Notes: generated by a model from the letters alone, not told the origin. Numbered from the stretch's first letter, positions 16,046 to 24,622 are shown. The stretch is DNA of 64,000 nt from JAUYQR01 sp963822435 (GCA_963822435.1 CAWGHN010000004.1:186001-250000); one strand, 5' to 3'. Translations and numbers: made by a program.

Positions 16046-16536
16046 TCAGGTCGCCGCGGTCAGATTGGCCCGCTGCATCAACGCCGCGGCGCTTTCCCTG
16101 CGTTCGCAATAGCGGTCGACGAGACAGGCCGAGCGGTCGCGCGTCAGGAGCGTGAACTTGACGAGCTCTTCCATCACGTCGACGATCCGGTCGTAGAGGG
16201 GTGAGGGGCGCATGCGTCCGGCCTCGTCGAACTTCTGAAACGCCTTTGGAACCGAGGACCGGTTCGGGATCGTCAGCATCCGCATCCAGCGGCCAAGGAT
16301 CCGCATCTGGTTAACTGCGTTGAAGCTCTGGGACCCTCCCGACGCCTGCATCACCGCAAGGGTTTTGCCCTGCATCGGGCGCACCGCTCGGCGGACAGCC
16401 GCGAGAAGCTACGCGGGCGGAGTGAGCCGGAGAGCAGGAGGATGCGCGGTGCATGATCGGAGAGGTCGACCGGACAGAGACGGTCCCGGTCGATGGCGGG
16501 CAGACGCACTGGATCAATGTTCGGCAGGTCAGCCAA
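16046..16536 (-). pseudogene. arsH: arsH (NADPH-dependent FMN reductase of arsenic operons), internal deletion
   Basis: Two frames on the minus strand together make the two ends of ArsH. The upstream frame (TTG 16536, overlapping the arsC stop) gives LADLPNIDPVRL and then APRILLLSGSLRPRSFSRLSAE; it should continue into ~85-95 residues of the flavodoxin core. Instead the sequence jumps, at about 16387, into another frame reading AVRPMQGKTLAVMQASGGSQ and on to ELVKFTLLTRD and DRYCERRESA, the ArsH C-terminus. The flavin-binding middle is gone and the frame is broken, so no functional enzyme is expected. ArsH normally oxidises trivalent organoarsenicals. Confidence 0.8.
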
Positions 16537-16957
16537 GGCGGTTTCCCCCCGCGTCGATGATGAGTGTGCCGTCCTCTTTCGCAAGAGGACCCGGTGGCAG
16601 GCGATCCAGGAGATCGAGCACCGTTTCGGAGGGGCGGCAAAGGCGGATCCCTTTGGGCGTGGCAACCAGCGGGCGGTTCACAAGGATCGGGTGGGCCACC
16701 ATGGCGTCGAGAACCTGGTCCTCGGTCAGGTCAGGTGACGTCAACCCAAGGTCAGCGGCCGGGGTTCTTGACACGCGCAGCGCCTGACGCGGGGTCAGGT
16801 TCGCGGCGGCGAACAGGGCCAGAAGCTGCGGCCGGGTCCAGCCTTCGGTCAGGTAATCAATGACCGTTGGCTCATGCCCGGCGGCGCGGATGATCTCGAG
16901 CACGTTGCGCGAGGTGCCACAGGCCGGGTTGTGATGGATGACGATGGGGAAGGGCAT
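16529..16957 (-). CDS. arsC: Arsenate reductase, glutaredoxin-coupled ArsC
   Basis: A 142-residue ArsC/Spx-family protein. HHNPACGTSRNV carries the catalytic cysteine (Cys13 from the second ATG), and the conserved arginines lie in ILVNRPLVATPKGIRLCRPSE. Length matches R773-type ArsC (about 140). It reduces arsenate to arsenite using glutathione and glutaredoxin in the cytoplasm. Two ATGs are adjacent; the second fits the family N-terminus. It lies after the truncated acr3 and overlaps the start of the broken arsH. With the efflux pump damaged, its product would have to leave by another route or be reoxidised by the neighbouring arsenite oxidase. Confidence 0.9.
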   Translation of the reverse strand: MPFPIVIHHNPACGTSRNVLEIIRAAGHEPTVIDYLTEGWTRPQLLALFAAANLTPRQALRVSRTPAADLGLTSPDLTEDQVLDAMVAHPILVNRPLVATPKGIRLCRPSETVLDLLDRLPPGPLAKEDGTLIIDAGGNRLG

Positions 16958-17006
16958 CAAACGCTCCGGTCAGCTTGGGCAAGGCCACGCCAGTTGAGGA
17001 CGGTCT

Positions 17007-17336
17007 TCATTCCGGCTGGTCGCGCAGAAAGAGCATGGCGCGGGTGACCATCAGCACCGGCCCGATCAGCCAGTTCTGCACCAGAGACAACGCCAGCACC
17101 CGGCGGTCCGCGAAGATGCGCGGCAGTTCCCCAGAACGGACCTTGGCGAGCGGCGGATACATCATCAGGATCAGCCCGAGGGCGATCGGCCCGTTGATCG
17201 TGCCGACCGACAGAGCATGAAGTGCTGTGGGCAGGTGCGGGAACAGGGTGCCGAGCGCAATGCCAAGCACAATCGCAGCGAAGATCCAAAGTGCCTGCCA
17301 GCGGTCAAGAAAGGATAGGCGCGGGGTGGCTTGCAT
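17007..17336 (-). pseudogene. acr3: acr3 arsenite efflux permease, truncated after ~109 residues
   Basis: The 109 residues match the N-terminus of the Acr3 (BASS-fold) arsenite exporter: RLSFLDRWQALWIFAAIVLG, then IALGLILMMYPPLAKV, DRRVLALSLVQNWLIGPVLM and AMLFLRDQPE, about three membrane segments. Intact Acr3 has ~340-350 residues and ten helices, but a stop follows DQPE at once and arsC begins 50 bases later. The missing two thirds, including the conserved transport cysteine region, are not present in any frame between, so a deletion has removed them. Efflux function should be lost. Confidence 0.82.
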
Positions 17337-17351
17337 GGTTGGGCTTCCTGG

Positions 17352-17669
17352 TCAGGCGCAGCAGGTGGCGTCGGTCTGAGAGTGTTGGATCTGCCCGATG
17401 AAAGCGGCGATGGCTTTCAGCGCGTCAGGGTTCAGCGCGTAGCAGACCCGCGGCCCGTCGATCTGGCCGGCAATCACTCCCGCAGCCTTCAGAATGCGCA
17501 AGTGTTCGGACACCGTGGATTGTGCCAGGCCGACCGCGCCGACGATGTCGCCCCCAATACACCCAGACGTGGACATCAGGTGCCGCAGGATACGGATGCG
17601 GGCGGGGTGACCCAAGGCCTTCGCGAGGGCGGCGATACGGTCCTCGTCGACTGCTGCGTCTGTGGGCAT
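17352..17669 (-). CDS. arsR: ArsR/SmtB-family arsenite-responsive repressor
   Basis: A 105-residue winged-helix repressor: AALAKALGHPARIRILRHL, then CIGGDIVGAVGLAQSTVSEHLRILKAAGVI (recognition helix) and QIDGPRVCYAL. It has a C-terminal vicinal Cys pair (TCCA) of the kind used by the AfArsR-type As(III) sensor group, plus a Cys before the recognition helix. It heads the leftward ars cluster and is divergent from aioX; a palindrome in the gap is a likely operator. It may therefore influence both the ars remnants and the oxidase regulatory genes. Confidence 0.92.
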   Translation of the reverse strand: MPTDAAVDEDRIAALAKALGHPARIRILRHLMSTSGCIGGDIVGAVGLAQSTVSEHLRILKAAGVIAGQIDGPRVCYALNPDALKAIAAFIGQIQHSQTDATCCA

Positions 17670-17692
17670 GGCTTTTCCAACGTATATCGTCT

Positions 17693-17708
17693 ATCGTCGA
17701 TTGACGAT
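17693..17708. promoter_or_regulatory. Inverted repeat in the arsR-aioX gap (putative ArsR operator)
   Basis: ATCGTC-GATT-GACGAT, 6-bp perfect arms with a 4-bp spacer, 24 bases upstream of the arsR start. A further half-site-like ATCGTC precedes it. Position and symmetry fit autoregulation. Confidence 0.6.
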
Positions 17709-17791
17709 TAGTCGTAAGTGTTGGCGATTGCAAGCCTGTTGCATCGGCCTGGAAATGGTTTCTATGCTTTGGCTCGGGTGGGAGGTCGCAG

Positions 17792-18643
17792 ATGCACAGG
17801 CGCGGTTTCATCGCAGCGGTCGGCGCAGCGACTGGTCTGGCCTTGGGGATGCCGATGGTCGCACGGGCGTCGCCTCCGATCAGGCTGGGACTGACGCCGG
17901 TATTTCTGGACAACGATGCCGAGGTGATCGCGCGGCTGAAGGCCGCGTTGGGTAAAGGCACGGGGTTGGAGATCGACCTGATTCAGCGCCGGACATACCA
18001 GGAAGTCACGGGGCTGCTGTTGGAGGGTGGCGCCGATGCGGCCTGGCTCTGTGGTTTCCCGTATCTGCAACATGAGGAGGCCCTATCGCTTGTCGGCGTG
18101 CCTGTCTGGCGCGGTGCACCGCTTTATCAGTCCTACCTCATAACGGGCGCGAACGCCTCGGCTGAACGGTTGGCCGACCTGCGGGGCGGGTCTCACGCCT
18201 TTTCTGATCCCGACAGCAATTCGGGATGGCTGGTCACGGCCTCGGACCTCGCTCGGTTGGGCGAGCGGCCAGAGACATTCTTCGCGCGCACGCTTTTCAC
18301 CTATGGGCATCGCAATGTGGTGCGGGCAGTGGCGGGCGGGCTGACGCAATCCGGCAGCGTGGATGGCTATGTCTGGGAAGCACTGGCCAGCGTCGAGCCG
18401 GACCTGACCGCTAGGACGAAGGTTATCGCCCGATCGGAACCGTTGGGTTTTCCACCCTTCGTCGCGCGGAAGGGTGAGATCGGCACTGGCATCGTTGCCG
18501 CCTTGCGGGACGCCCTTCTTGGGATGGACCAAAGCGAAGAAGGGCTTGCAGCGCTTGCGTTGCTGCAACTGGACGGTGTGATCGCTGGCGATGTTGGCCT
18601 GTTTGACGGCATTCGTGCGCGCATGCGGGATGTGGCGGGATGA
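17792..18643 (+). CDS. aioX: Periplasmic arsenite-sensing binding protein AioX (PhnD/TAXI-like)
   Basis: A 283-residue periplasmic binding protein with a signal sequence (RRGFIAAVGAATGLALGMPMVARA). The body is of the phosphonate-binding PhnD superfamily (IRLGLTPVFLDNDAEVI and GADAAWLCGFPYLQ). It has one cysteine, Cys87; AioX of other bacteria needs a single conserved cysteine for arsenite sensing, which fits. It binds As(III) in the periplasm and signals to AioS. The stop overlaps the aioS start, and a GGAGGT ribosome site precedes the ATG. It is divergent from arsR. Confidence 0.9.
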   Translation: MHRRGFIAAVGAATGLALGMPMVARASPPIRLGLTPVFLDNDAEVIARLKAALGKGTGLEIDLIQRRTYQEVTGLLLEGGADAAWLCGFPYLQHEEALSLVGVPVWRGAPLYQSYLITGANASAERLADLRGGSHAFSDPDSNSGWLVTASDLARLGERPETFFARTLFTYGHRNVVRAVAGGLTQSGSVDGYVWEALASVEPDLTARTKVIARSEPLGFPPFVARKGEIGTGIVAALRDALLGMDQSEEGLAALALLQLDGVIAGDVGLFDGIRARMRDVAG

Positions 18644-20049
18644 TCGGCGGGCTGCCGCTTTCGCTGCGTGTGCCGCTGATTGCGGCGGGCTTGATGGTGC
18701 TGGTCGGCGTGGTCGCGTCACAGCAAGTGATGTCGACGCTCGGATCGGTTCAGGAAGAACGCCTGCGTGAACTTGCACGCCTGCATGTCGACGGCTTGAC
18801 CGTTGCTCTTGGCCCGGCCGTTCTGAGGCGCGATGTGTGGGAGGTGTATGACACGCTCGACCGGGCGACAACTGCGATGGCGGGGCAGCGCATGGTGCTG
18901 ACCGTCGTCGCGGATGAAAGCGGCAAGGTGATCGCGGCGTCCGATCCTATGCGGGTGCCCGTGGATGCCGAACTTGGCCCACTGGCCGAAGCGGCGCAGG
19001 AGGTGGAAACGATCCGACTGAACGGAGACCAGCCGCATGTTCGGGTGCTGTCGGATCTGACGTATCAGGGGCGACGGGTCGGCAGCATATTGTCCGAACT
19101 TGATGTGGCAGACCTTGTGGCGGAAAGACGAAGGGTGCTTTTCTGGCTTCTTGCCGGGAATGCACTGGCTACCTGCGCCTTGGCTGCGGCCGGCTATTGG
19201 GCAATGCGGCGAATGCTGCGCCCTTTGGCAGCACTCTCGGCGCATATGGCGCGCACCGAGGGAGCGCCGGTCGCGATTGCGGGCGAGCGCATCCCGGCGG
19301 ACGATACCGAACTGGGTCGGCTGTTCCGAACTTTCAACAGCATGACCGGAGCCGCTGCCGCCAAGGCAGAAGCGGAGCGGCGGCTGGCGGAACGCGAGCG
19401 CTTTGTCAGCCTAGGTCGGCTGTCGTCGTCTTTGGCGCATGAGATCAACAACCCATTGGGCGGGTTACTCAACGCAACTGATACAATCCGCACCTATGCC
19501 GACCGTCCCGAAGTGGTGCGGGCTTCGGCGGAACTGCTGGAAAGAGGCTTAAAGCACTTGCGCGATGTGGCACGGGCGACCTTGGAGCAGAACCGGCTGG
19601 ACAGGCAAGGTGTGACGCTGGCCACAGAAGATTTTGACGACCTGCGACTGTTGTTCGAGCCGGAAACGCTGCGTTTGGCACAGCATCTCGCGTGGCAGGT
19701 TGATGCAGGCCAGACGTTTCTGGCGCGGTTCCCGGCAGGACCGGTGCGGCAAGTGGTGTTGAATCTGCTGTTGAATGCCGCGACCGCAGCGGGCCCACAT
19801 GGGGCGGTGGGATTTGCCGTCTCTGTGGTGAATGGCGGGCTTCGACTGACGATCAAGGATAGTGGCAAGGGCCTGCCGCCGGACGCGCAGGCGCGGCTTT
19901 TGAGCGCGGATCCGGTGCAACCGGGCGGCGGGGTCGGATTGCGACTGGTTCGCGATCTGGTGGCCGAACTGGGCGGGCGGGTCGACTATGCCCGCACTCT
20001 CGAGTGGTCAGTGGTGCAGGTGGATCTGCCGCCGGGCCCCCAATGCTGA
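18640..20049 (+). CDS. aioS: Arsenite-responsive sensor histidine kinase AioS
   Basis: A 469-residue membrane histidine kinase. TM1 is near residues 8-30 (LIAAGLMVLVGVVAS), a periplasmic sensing segment follows, and TM2 is around 163-187 (FWLLAGNALATCALAAAGYW). Then come a HAMP-like linker, the H-box SLAHEINNPLGG with phosphoacceptor His267, an N-box QVVLNLLLNAATAAG and glycine boxes IKDSGKGLPP and GGVGLRLVRDLVAELGG. It pairs with AioX as sensor and AioR as regulator. It overlaps both neighbours by a few bases, so the three are translationally coupled. Confidence 0.9.
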   Translation: MIGGLPLSLRVPLIAAGLMVLVGVVASQQVMSTLGSVQEERLRELARLHVDGLTVALGPAVLRRDVWEVYDTLDRATTAMAGQRMVLTVVADESGKVIAASDPMRVPVDAELGPLAEAAQEVETIRLNGDQPHVRVLSDLTYQGRRVGSILSELDVADLVAERRRVLFWLLAGNALATCALAAAGYWAMRRMLRPLAALSAHMARTEGAPVAIAGERIPADDTELGRLFRTFNSMTGAAAAKAEAERRLAERERFVSLGRLSSSLAHEINNPLGGLLNATDTIRTYADRPEVVRASAELLERGLKHLRDVARATLEQNRLDRQGVTLATEDFDDLRLLFEPETLRLAQHLAWQVDAGQTFLARFPAGPVRQVVLNLLLNAATAAGPHGAVGFAVSVVNGGLRLTIKDSGKGLPPDAQARLLSADPVQPGGGVGLRLVRDLVAELGGRVDYARTLEWSVVQVDLPPGPQC

Positions 20050-21272
20050 AGGGCCGCCGCATAGCGCTTGTGGAAGACGACGAGATCATGGGGGCCTCGA
20101 TCGAGCAGCGCCTGCGGCTGGAAGGGGCCGACGTCGTCTGGATCAAGCTGATGCAGCGTGCGGTGGGCGCTTTGCGCACGCCGCGGGCGCCGATCGACGC
20201 GGTGGTCTGCGATATCCGCTTGCCGGACGGCACCGGCGAGGAGTTGTTCGCCACCCTCTGCCGGACCGCCACGCCACCGCCGTTTCTGTTTATCACAGGG
20301 CAGGGAGGCATTGATCAGGCGGTGCGGCTGCTTCAGGCGGGCGCAGCGGACTACATCACCAAGCCCTTCGAGATGGCGCGGTTTCTTGACCGGCTGGCCC
20401 ATCTTTTGCGGCCGAGGGGCGACGCGGTGGATCAGCCATTTGGTATCTCGCCAGCGGCTCGACGGATAGGTGAACTGGTTGCGCAAGCGGCGGAGCATGA
20501 GCGCCCGGTTCTGGTGCGCGGCGGGGCAGGCACCGGCAAAGCACTGGTGGCGCGGCGCATCCATCATCTGTCGGACCGAAGCGCGGCACCGTTTGCCGAG
20601 GCGAACCTGTCGCGGTCTGATGAGCCTTTGACGGAACTTGACGAAGCGATTGCCGCTGTCGGGGAAGGCACGCTGTTTCTGAACGGGCTGGAGCGCCTGC
20701 CCCCGTTTGGGCAGGACCGACTGATGGCCTGGCTGGACGCGCCGGCACCCGCGCGACTGGTGGCGTCTTGTGGCGCCGAAATGGAGGATGCGGTGCGAGA
20801 GGGGAGGTTTCGGGGTGACCTCTTCTTTCGCCTAGACCTGTTCGAGATCCCCATCCCGCCCTTGGCGGAGCGACGCGAAGATGCACCTTGGCTGCTGCAC
20901 CGCTTGTTCGACGCGATGAACGCCCGTCGCAATGTTCCGTTGCGCGGCATTTCTGCCTTGGCCGAACAGGCGGTGCGCGACCATGACTGGCCCGGAAACG
21001 GACGCGAGCTGCGGGCGCGGCTGGTGCAGGCGATGGCAACCGCGACTGGCGACACGCTGTTTCCGGCTGATCTATTTCCAGAAAGGCAGACCCGCGTTCC
21101 TGACCGTTTGCCCACCCTCTCGGAGGCCCGCGATTTAGCCGAGCGAGCGCATATCCTGCGGGCTTTGGAACGCACCGGTGGTCAGGTGATCGAAGCGGCA
21201 AGACTACTGGGTGTGTCGCGGACCACGCTGTGGGAAAAAATGCAGAAACTGGGCCTCGGACACGGCCCGTGA
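20043..21272 (+). CDS. aioR: AioR response regulator, NtrC-type but with degenerate AAA+ domain
   Basis: A 409-residue regulator: receiver domain (1-120) with acidic pocket EDD and phosphoacceptor Asp57 (VVCDIRLPDG), a central AAA+ domain and a Fis-type helix-turn-helix (VIEAARLLGVSRTTLWEKM). The central domain keeps a GxxGTGK loop (GGAGTGKA). The GAFTGA loop is missing: the text runs from EANLSRSDEPL straight to VGEGTLFL. The Walker B acidic pair is LFLNG instead of LFLDE. Sigma-54 contact and ATP hydrolysis are thus doubtful; Rhodobacter NtrC, which also lacks GAFTGA, works with sigma-70. The start at 20043 overlaps the aioS stop. Confidence 0.88.
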   Translation: MLKGRRIALVEDDEIMGASIEQRLRLEGADVVWIKLMQRAVGALRTPRAPIDAVVCDIRLPDGTGEELFATLCRTATPPPFLFITGQGGIDQAVRLLQAGAADYITKPFEMARFLDRLAHLLRPRGDAVDQPFGISPAARRIGELVAQAAEHERPVLVRGGAGTGKALVARRIHHLSDRSAAPFAEANLSRSDEPLTELDEAIAAVGEGTLFLNGLERLPPFGQDRLMAWLDAPAPARLVASCGAEMEDAVREGRFRGDLFFRLDLFEIPIPPLAERREDAPWLLHRLFDAMNARRNVPLRGISALAEQAVRDHDWPGNGRELRARLVQAMATATGDTLFPADLFPERQTRVPDRLPTLSEARDLAERAHILRALERTGGQVIEAARLLGVSRTTLWEKMQKLGLGHGP

Positions 21273-21274
21273 TG

Positions 21275-21288
21275 TTCGGAAATCCGAA
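21275..21288. promoter_or_regulatory. Palindrome upstream of aioBA (candidate AioR site)
   Basis: TTCGGA-AA-TCCGAA, a perfect 6-bp inverted repeat two bases after the aioR stop and about 120 bases before aioB. No clear sigma-54 (GG-N10-GC with TGGCAC/TTGC) promoter was found between it and aioB. It may instead be part of a small hairpin. Confidence 0.4.
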
Positions 21289-21408
21289 CGCCTGAAATAT
21301 GTGCGGTACGAGAACGACTTGCCGCATCGCGGCGGCGGGCGTGGCGCGGTGCCGCGATGCAGGCCGTCTTGCTACCCTTGCAGGCACAAGCAAGGGAGGA
21401 GCCATTCC

Positions 21409-21936
21409 ATGAAATGCAATCGTCTGGTCGATGCGGGCCGACGCCAGTTCCTGCGCGGCGGTGTTTTGAGCGTCGCTGGGGTAGCGGCGGCCACGGTCAT
21501 TCCGGCGGGTCAGGCCAAAGCCTCGCCTGTGCTGGCCATGGTGGACTATCCCTCGACCAAGTTGGGAAACATCGCTGACCTGAAGGTCGATGAGCCGATG
21601 GACATCGGCTATCCGGATGCGGACAGCCCCGGCATCCTTTTGAAGCTCGGCACCAAGGTGGAAGGTGGCGCTGGTCCGGATGGCGATATTGTCGCCTATT
21701 CAGTGCTTTGCCCGCACAAGGGCTTTGTGATGAGCTATGCCGCCGGTGACAAGACGCTGAACTGCCCCGGCCATTTCAGCCGCTTCGATTGCGAGAAGGG
21801 CGGGCAGCAGATCTGGGGCCACGCCACGCAGAACCTTCCGCAGTTCAGTCTGAGGGTCGATGAAAAGGGCGATATCTATGCCGAAGGCGCGGACGAGCTG
21901 ATCTACGGCCGTCTGTCCAACGTTTTGCAAGGGTAA
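21409..21936 (+). CDS. aioB: Arsenite oxidase small (Rieske 2Fe-2S) subunit AioB, Tat-exported
   Basis: A 175-residue Rieske protein. A twin-arginine signal (RRQFLRGGVLSVAGVAAATVIP) directs folded export with AioA. Cluster ligands are Cys101/His103 in CPHKGF and Cys119/His122 in CPGHFS. The positions of the extra disulfide cysteines of bc1-type Rieske proteins are Phe in both loops, so no disulfide is expected. It passes electrons from the AioA molybdenum centre to a cytochrome or azurin. The start is the ATG behind AAGGGAGGA; the frame is open further upstream but lacks signal features. Ten bases separate it from aioA. Confidence 0.95.
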   Translation: MKCNRLVDAGRRQFLRGGVLSVAGVAAATVIPAGQAKASPVLAMVDYPSTKLGNIADLKVDEPMDIGYPDADSPGILLKLGTKVEGGAGPDGDIVAYSVLCPHKGFVMSYAAGDKTLNCPGHFSRFDCEKGGQQIWGHATQNLPQFSLRVDEKGDIYAEGADELIYGRLSNVLQG

Positions 21937-21946
21937 GGGGGAAGCG

Positions 21947-24412
21947 ATGGCTTACAAACGCAACGTCGACCGTCTGCCGATCATTCCCGCAGACGCTCAG
22001 GAACACAATGTCTCCTGCCACTACTGCATCGTAGGCTGCGGCTATAAGGCCTATACGTGGCCGCTGAAAAAACAGGGTGGCACCGACCCCGCATCGAACA
22101 AGTTCGGCGTCGATCTTTCCACACAGCAGGGTGCGGAAACCGAGGCGTGGTATGCGCCTTCGATGTATAATGTGGTCAAGCAGAATGGGCGGGACGTGCA
22201 TCTGGTGATCAAGCCCGATGTGAATTGCGAAGTGAACTCTGGCCTTGGATCGGTGCGTGGTGCGCGGATGGCGGAGAACCGCCGGTCGGACATCACCGGC
22301 ACCCAGCAGCAGCGGCTAACCGAGCCGATGGTGTGGCGCTATGGCACCTGGCAGCCGACGAGCTGGGACGACGCGCTAGACTTGGTGGCGCGGGTCACGG
22401 CGCGGGTGATCGACAAGGATGATGAGGACGATCTTTACGTCTCGATGTTCGACCATGGCGGCTCGGCGGGCGGTTACGAAAACACGTGGGGAACCGGCAA
22501 GCTCTACTTCGGCGCAATGAAGGTGAAGCATTGCCGCATCCACAACCGGCCGGCCTACAACTCTGAGGTCCATAGCACTCGTGACATGGGTATCGACGAG
22601 TTGAACTACTCCTACACTGACTATCAGGTTGCCGACACGATCATGCTGGTCGGCACCAACCCGATGGAATGCCAGACCAATCTCTTTCTGAACCACATGG
22701 TCAAGGGCATGCAGAACGGCGCCAAGGTGATTGTCGTCGATCCCCGGCGCACGGTGACGGTGGACAGCTGCGAACAGGTGGCCGGTGCCGAGAACGTGCT
22801 TCATCTTGCGATTGCCAGTGGCAGCGACCTTGCCCTCTTCAACACGCTCTTCACATACATCGCCGACCAAGGCTGGGTGGATGCCGACTTCATCGCCAAA
22901 TCGACGTTTCAGGGTGATGTGGCTGTGGCCGAGGATGCGGCCCATCCCGCAGCACTCGGCTCTTTCGAGGCGGCGCAAGCTGCGTGCAAGATGAGCCTTG
23001 CGGACGGAGCCACGATCACCGGCTTGACCGAAGACCAGATCAAGCAGGCGGCCGAGTGGATTGCCAAGCCGAAAGAGGACGGATCGCGACGCAAGACGGT
23101 CACCGGCTACGAGAAGGGCATCATCTGGGGCAACGACAACTACCGCGTGATCGGCTCGTTGGTGAATATCGGCCTCGCGACCGGCAATATCGGGCGCGAA
23201 GGGGGAGGTGTCTGCCGTCTGGGTGGCCACCAGGAGGGCTATTTCCGCCCCTCGGATGCCCATGTCGGACGGCCTGCGCCCTATATTGATCAGCTCATCA
23301 TCGCGGGCGGTGGAAAGGTGCATCACATCTGGGCCAACGACCACTACAAGACAACGCTTAACGCAGCCGAGTTCAAGCGCGTCTACAACCGTCGCACCAA
23401 CATGGTGAAGGAAGCGATGGACGCCCGTGCCGGAGCCACGCGCGAGGAGCTGGTCGATGCCATCGTCGGCGCGATCAATGCGGGCGGGCTTTTCTCGGTC
23501 GATGTGGACATCATCCACAGTCAGATCGGGCAGGCCGCGCATGTGATCTTGCCTGCGGTGGAATCGGGCGAGATGAACCTGACCTCGATGAACGGCGAGC
23601 GGCGCCTGCGGCTGGTCGAAAAATACATGGATGCGCCCGGATCGGCCCAACCGGATTGCATCATTGCGGCCCGGTTGGCCAACCATCTGGAACGCGTCCT
23701 GCGCGAGGAGGGTCGTGTGGAATACGCCGACCAGTTCAAAGGCTTTGACTGGACGACCGAGGAAGATGCCTTCATGGACGGCTATCACTCGGGTAACCCC
23801 GAGGTCACCTATGACCGGCTCCGCGATGCGGGAAACAACGGTGTGCAGGAACCGGTGAAGGGCTTTGAAAACGGAGCCTTGGTTGGCACGGCGCGGCTTT
23901 ACGCGGACGGGGTCTTCACCCGCCACGGTCGCGACGACGGCAAGGCGCTGTTTTGCATGGGGTCGTGGCGCGGGCTGCAAGCGCCGGGCAAGGCGCAGCA
24001 GCAGGCGAACCACCGCTTCCTGATCAACAACGGGCGGGCCAACCTGAACTGGCAGAACTGGTTCCTTGACCAGAAGAACGAGTTCGTCATGGACCGCCTG
24101 CCCGTGCCCTTCATTCAGATCCATCCCGACGACATGGCCGATCTCGGCCTGAAAGCGGGTGATATGGTTGAGGTGTATAACGAGGTGGGGGCCACGCAGG
24201 CGCTTGCCTATCCGACAGTGACGGCAAAGAAGAACGAGACGTTCATGGTGTTTGGTGCGCCCAATGGCACGCAAGGCAATGTGATCAACGCCGGCACCAA
24301 CGAGTTGATCCTGCCCAACTACAAACAGACTTGGGCGGACATCCGCAAAATCTCGGATGCGACCCCTGCCGCCGCAGCTGTCTCCTACAAGTCGTGGGAA
24401 GTTGAGCTTTGA
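21947..24412 (+). CDS. aioA: Arsenite oxidase large molybdopterin subunit AioA
   Basis: An 821-residue DMSO-reductase-family enzyme of normal AioA length (~825). HNVSCHYCIVGCGYKAY carries the 3Fe-4S ligands Cys24, Cys27 and Cys31, the motif used in phylogenetic surveys of AioA. Further AioA wording includes NCEVNSGLGSVRGARMAENR, MFDHGGSAGGYENTWGTGK, HNRPAYNSEVH and GREGGGVCRLGGHQEGY. It oxidises As(III) to As(V) in the periplasm, using electrons for respiration or simply detoxifying. It has no own signal peptide and is co-exported with the Tat signal on AioB. The frame is intact throughout, and a strong hairpin terminates the operon. Confidence 0.96.
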   Translation: MAYKRNVDRLPIIPADAQEHNVSCHYCIVGCGYKAYTWPLKKQGGTDPASNKFGVDLSTQQGAETEAWYAPSMYNVVKQNGRDVHLVIKPDVNCEVNSGLGSVRGARMAENRRSDITGTQQQRLTEPMVWRYGTWQPTSWDDALDLVARVTARVIDKDDEDDLYVSMFDHGGSAGGYENTWGTGKLYFGAMKVKHCRIHNRPAYNSEVHSTRDMGIDELNYSYTDYQVADTIMLVGTNPMECQTNLFLNHMVKGMQNGAKVIVVDPRRTVTVDSCEQVAGAENVLHLAIASGSDLALFNTLFTYIADQGWVDADFIAKSTFQGDVAVAEDAAHPAALGSFEAAQAACKMSLADGATITGLTEDQIKQAAEWIAKPKEDGSRRKTVTGYEKGIIWGNDNYRVIGSLVNIGLATGNIGREGGGVCRLGGHQEGYFRPSDAHVGRPAPYIDQLIIAGGGKVHHIWANDHYKTTLNAAEFKRVYNRRTNMVKEAMDARAGATREELVDAIVGAINAGGLFSVDVDIIHSQIGQAAHVILPAVESGEMNLTSMNGERRLRLVEKYMDAPGSAQPDCIIAARLANHLERVLREEGRVEYADQFKGFDWTTEEDAFMDGYHSGNPEVTYDRLRDAGNNGVQEPVKGFENGALVGTARLYADGVFTRHGRDDGKALFCMGSWRGLQAPGKAQQQANHRFLINNGRANLNWQNWFLDQKNEFVMDRLPVPFIQIHPDDMADLGLKAGDMVEVYNEVGATQALAYPTVTAKKNETFMVFGAPNGTQGNVINAGTNELILPNYKQTWADIRKISDATPAAAAVSYKSWEVEL

Positions 24413-24418
24413 GCAAAC

Positions 24419-24446
24419 GGCCCGCCCGGGAAAATCCGGGCGGGCC
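24419..24446 (+). terminator. Terminator hairpin after aioA
   Basis: GGCCCGCCCGG (24419-24429), loop GAAAAT, CCGGGCGGGCC (24436-24446), then TTGTTG. An 11-bp perfect GC stem right after the aioA stop. Confidence 0.8.
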
Positions 24447-24622
24447 TTGTTGACGGGGGAAGAAATGCGGGTGGCCTCTGTCAGCCTGCAAGGCCGCGGT
24501 GGGACGCATGCCCTGAGAGCCAAGGTCGCCGTGCGCTTGACGGCACATCGGGTCAGGCGCTGTCAGAGCAGTTGATTGAGCAGGATGGAGCTGTCGTCCG
24601 GCCTTGCGGAAGGACCCGGGGC

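Noticed and set aside
21211..21408. Longer aioB start inside the aioR 3' end
   Set aside because: The added residues are Cys/Arg-rich and precede the Tat signal; the ATG at 21409 has a strong ribosome site.
21273..21408. Sigma-54 promoter for aioBA
   Set aside because: GG-N10-GC spacings occur (for example 21278-21291) but without TGGCAC or TTGC context.
22376..24523. 715-codon minus-strand open frame across aioA
   Set aside because: It lies antisense to aioA, whose motifs and frame are unmistakable.
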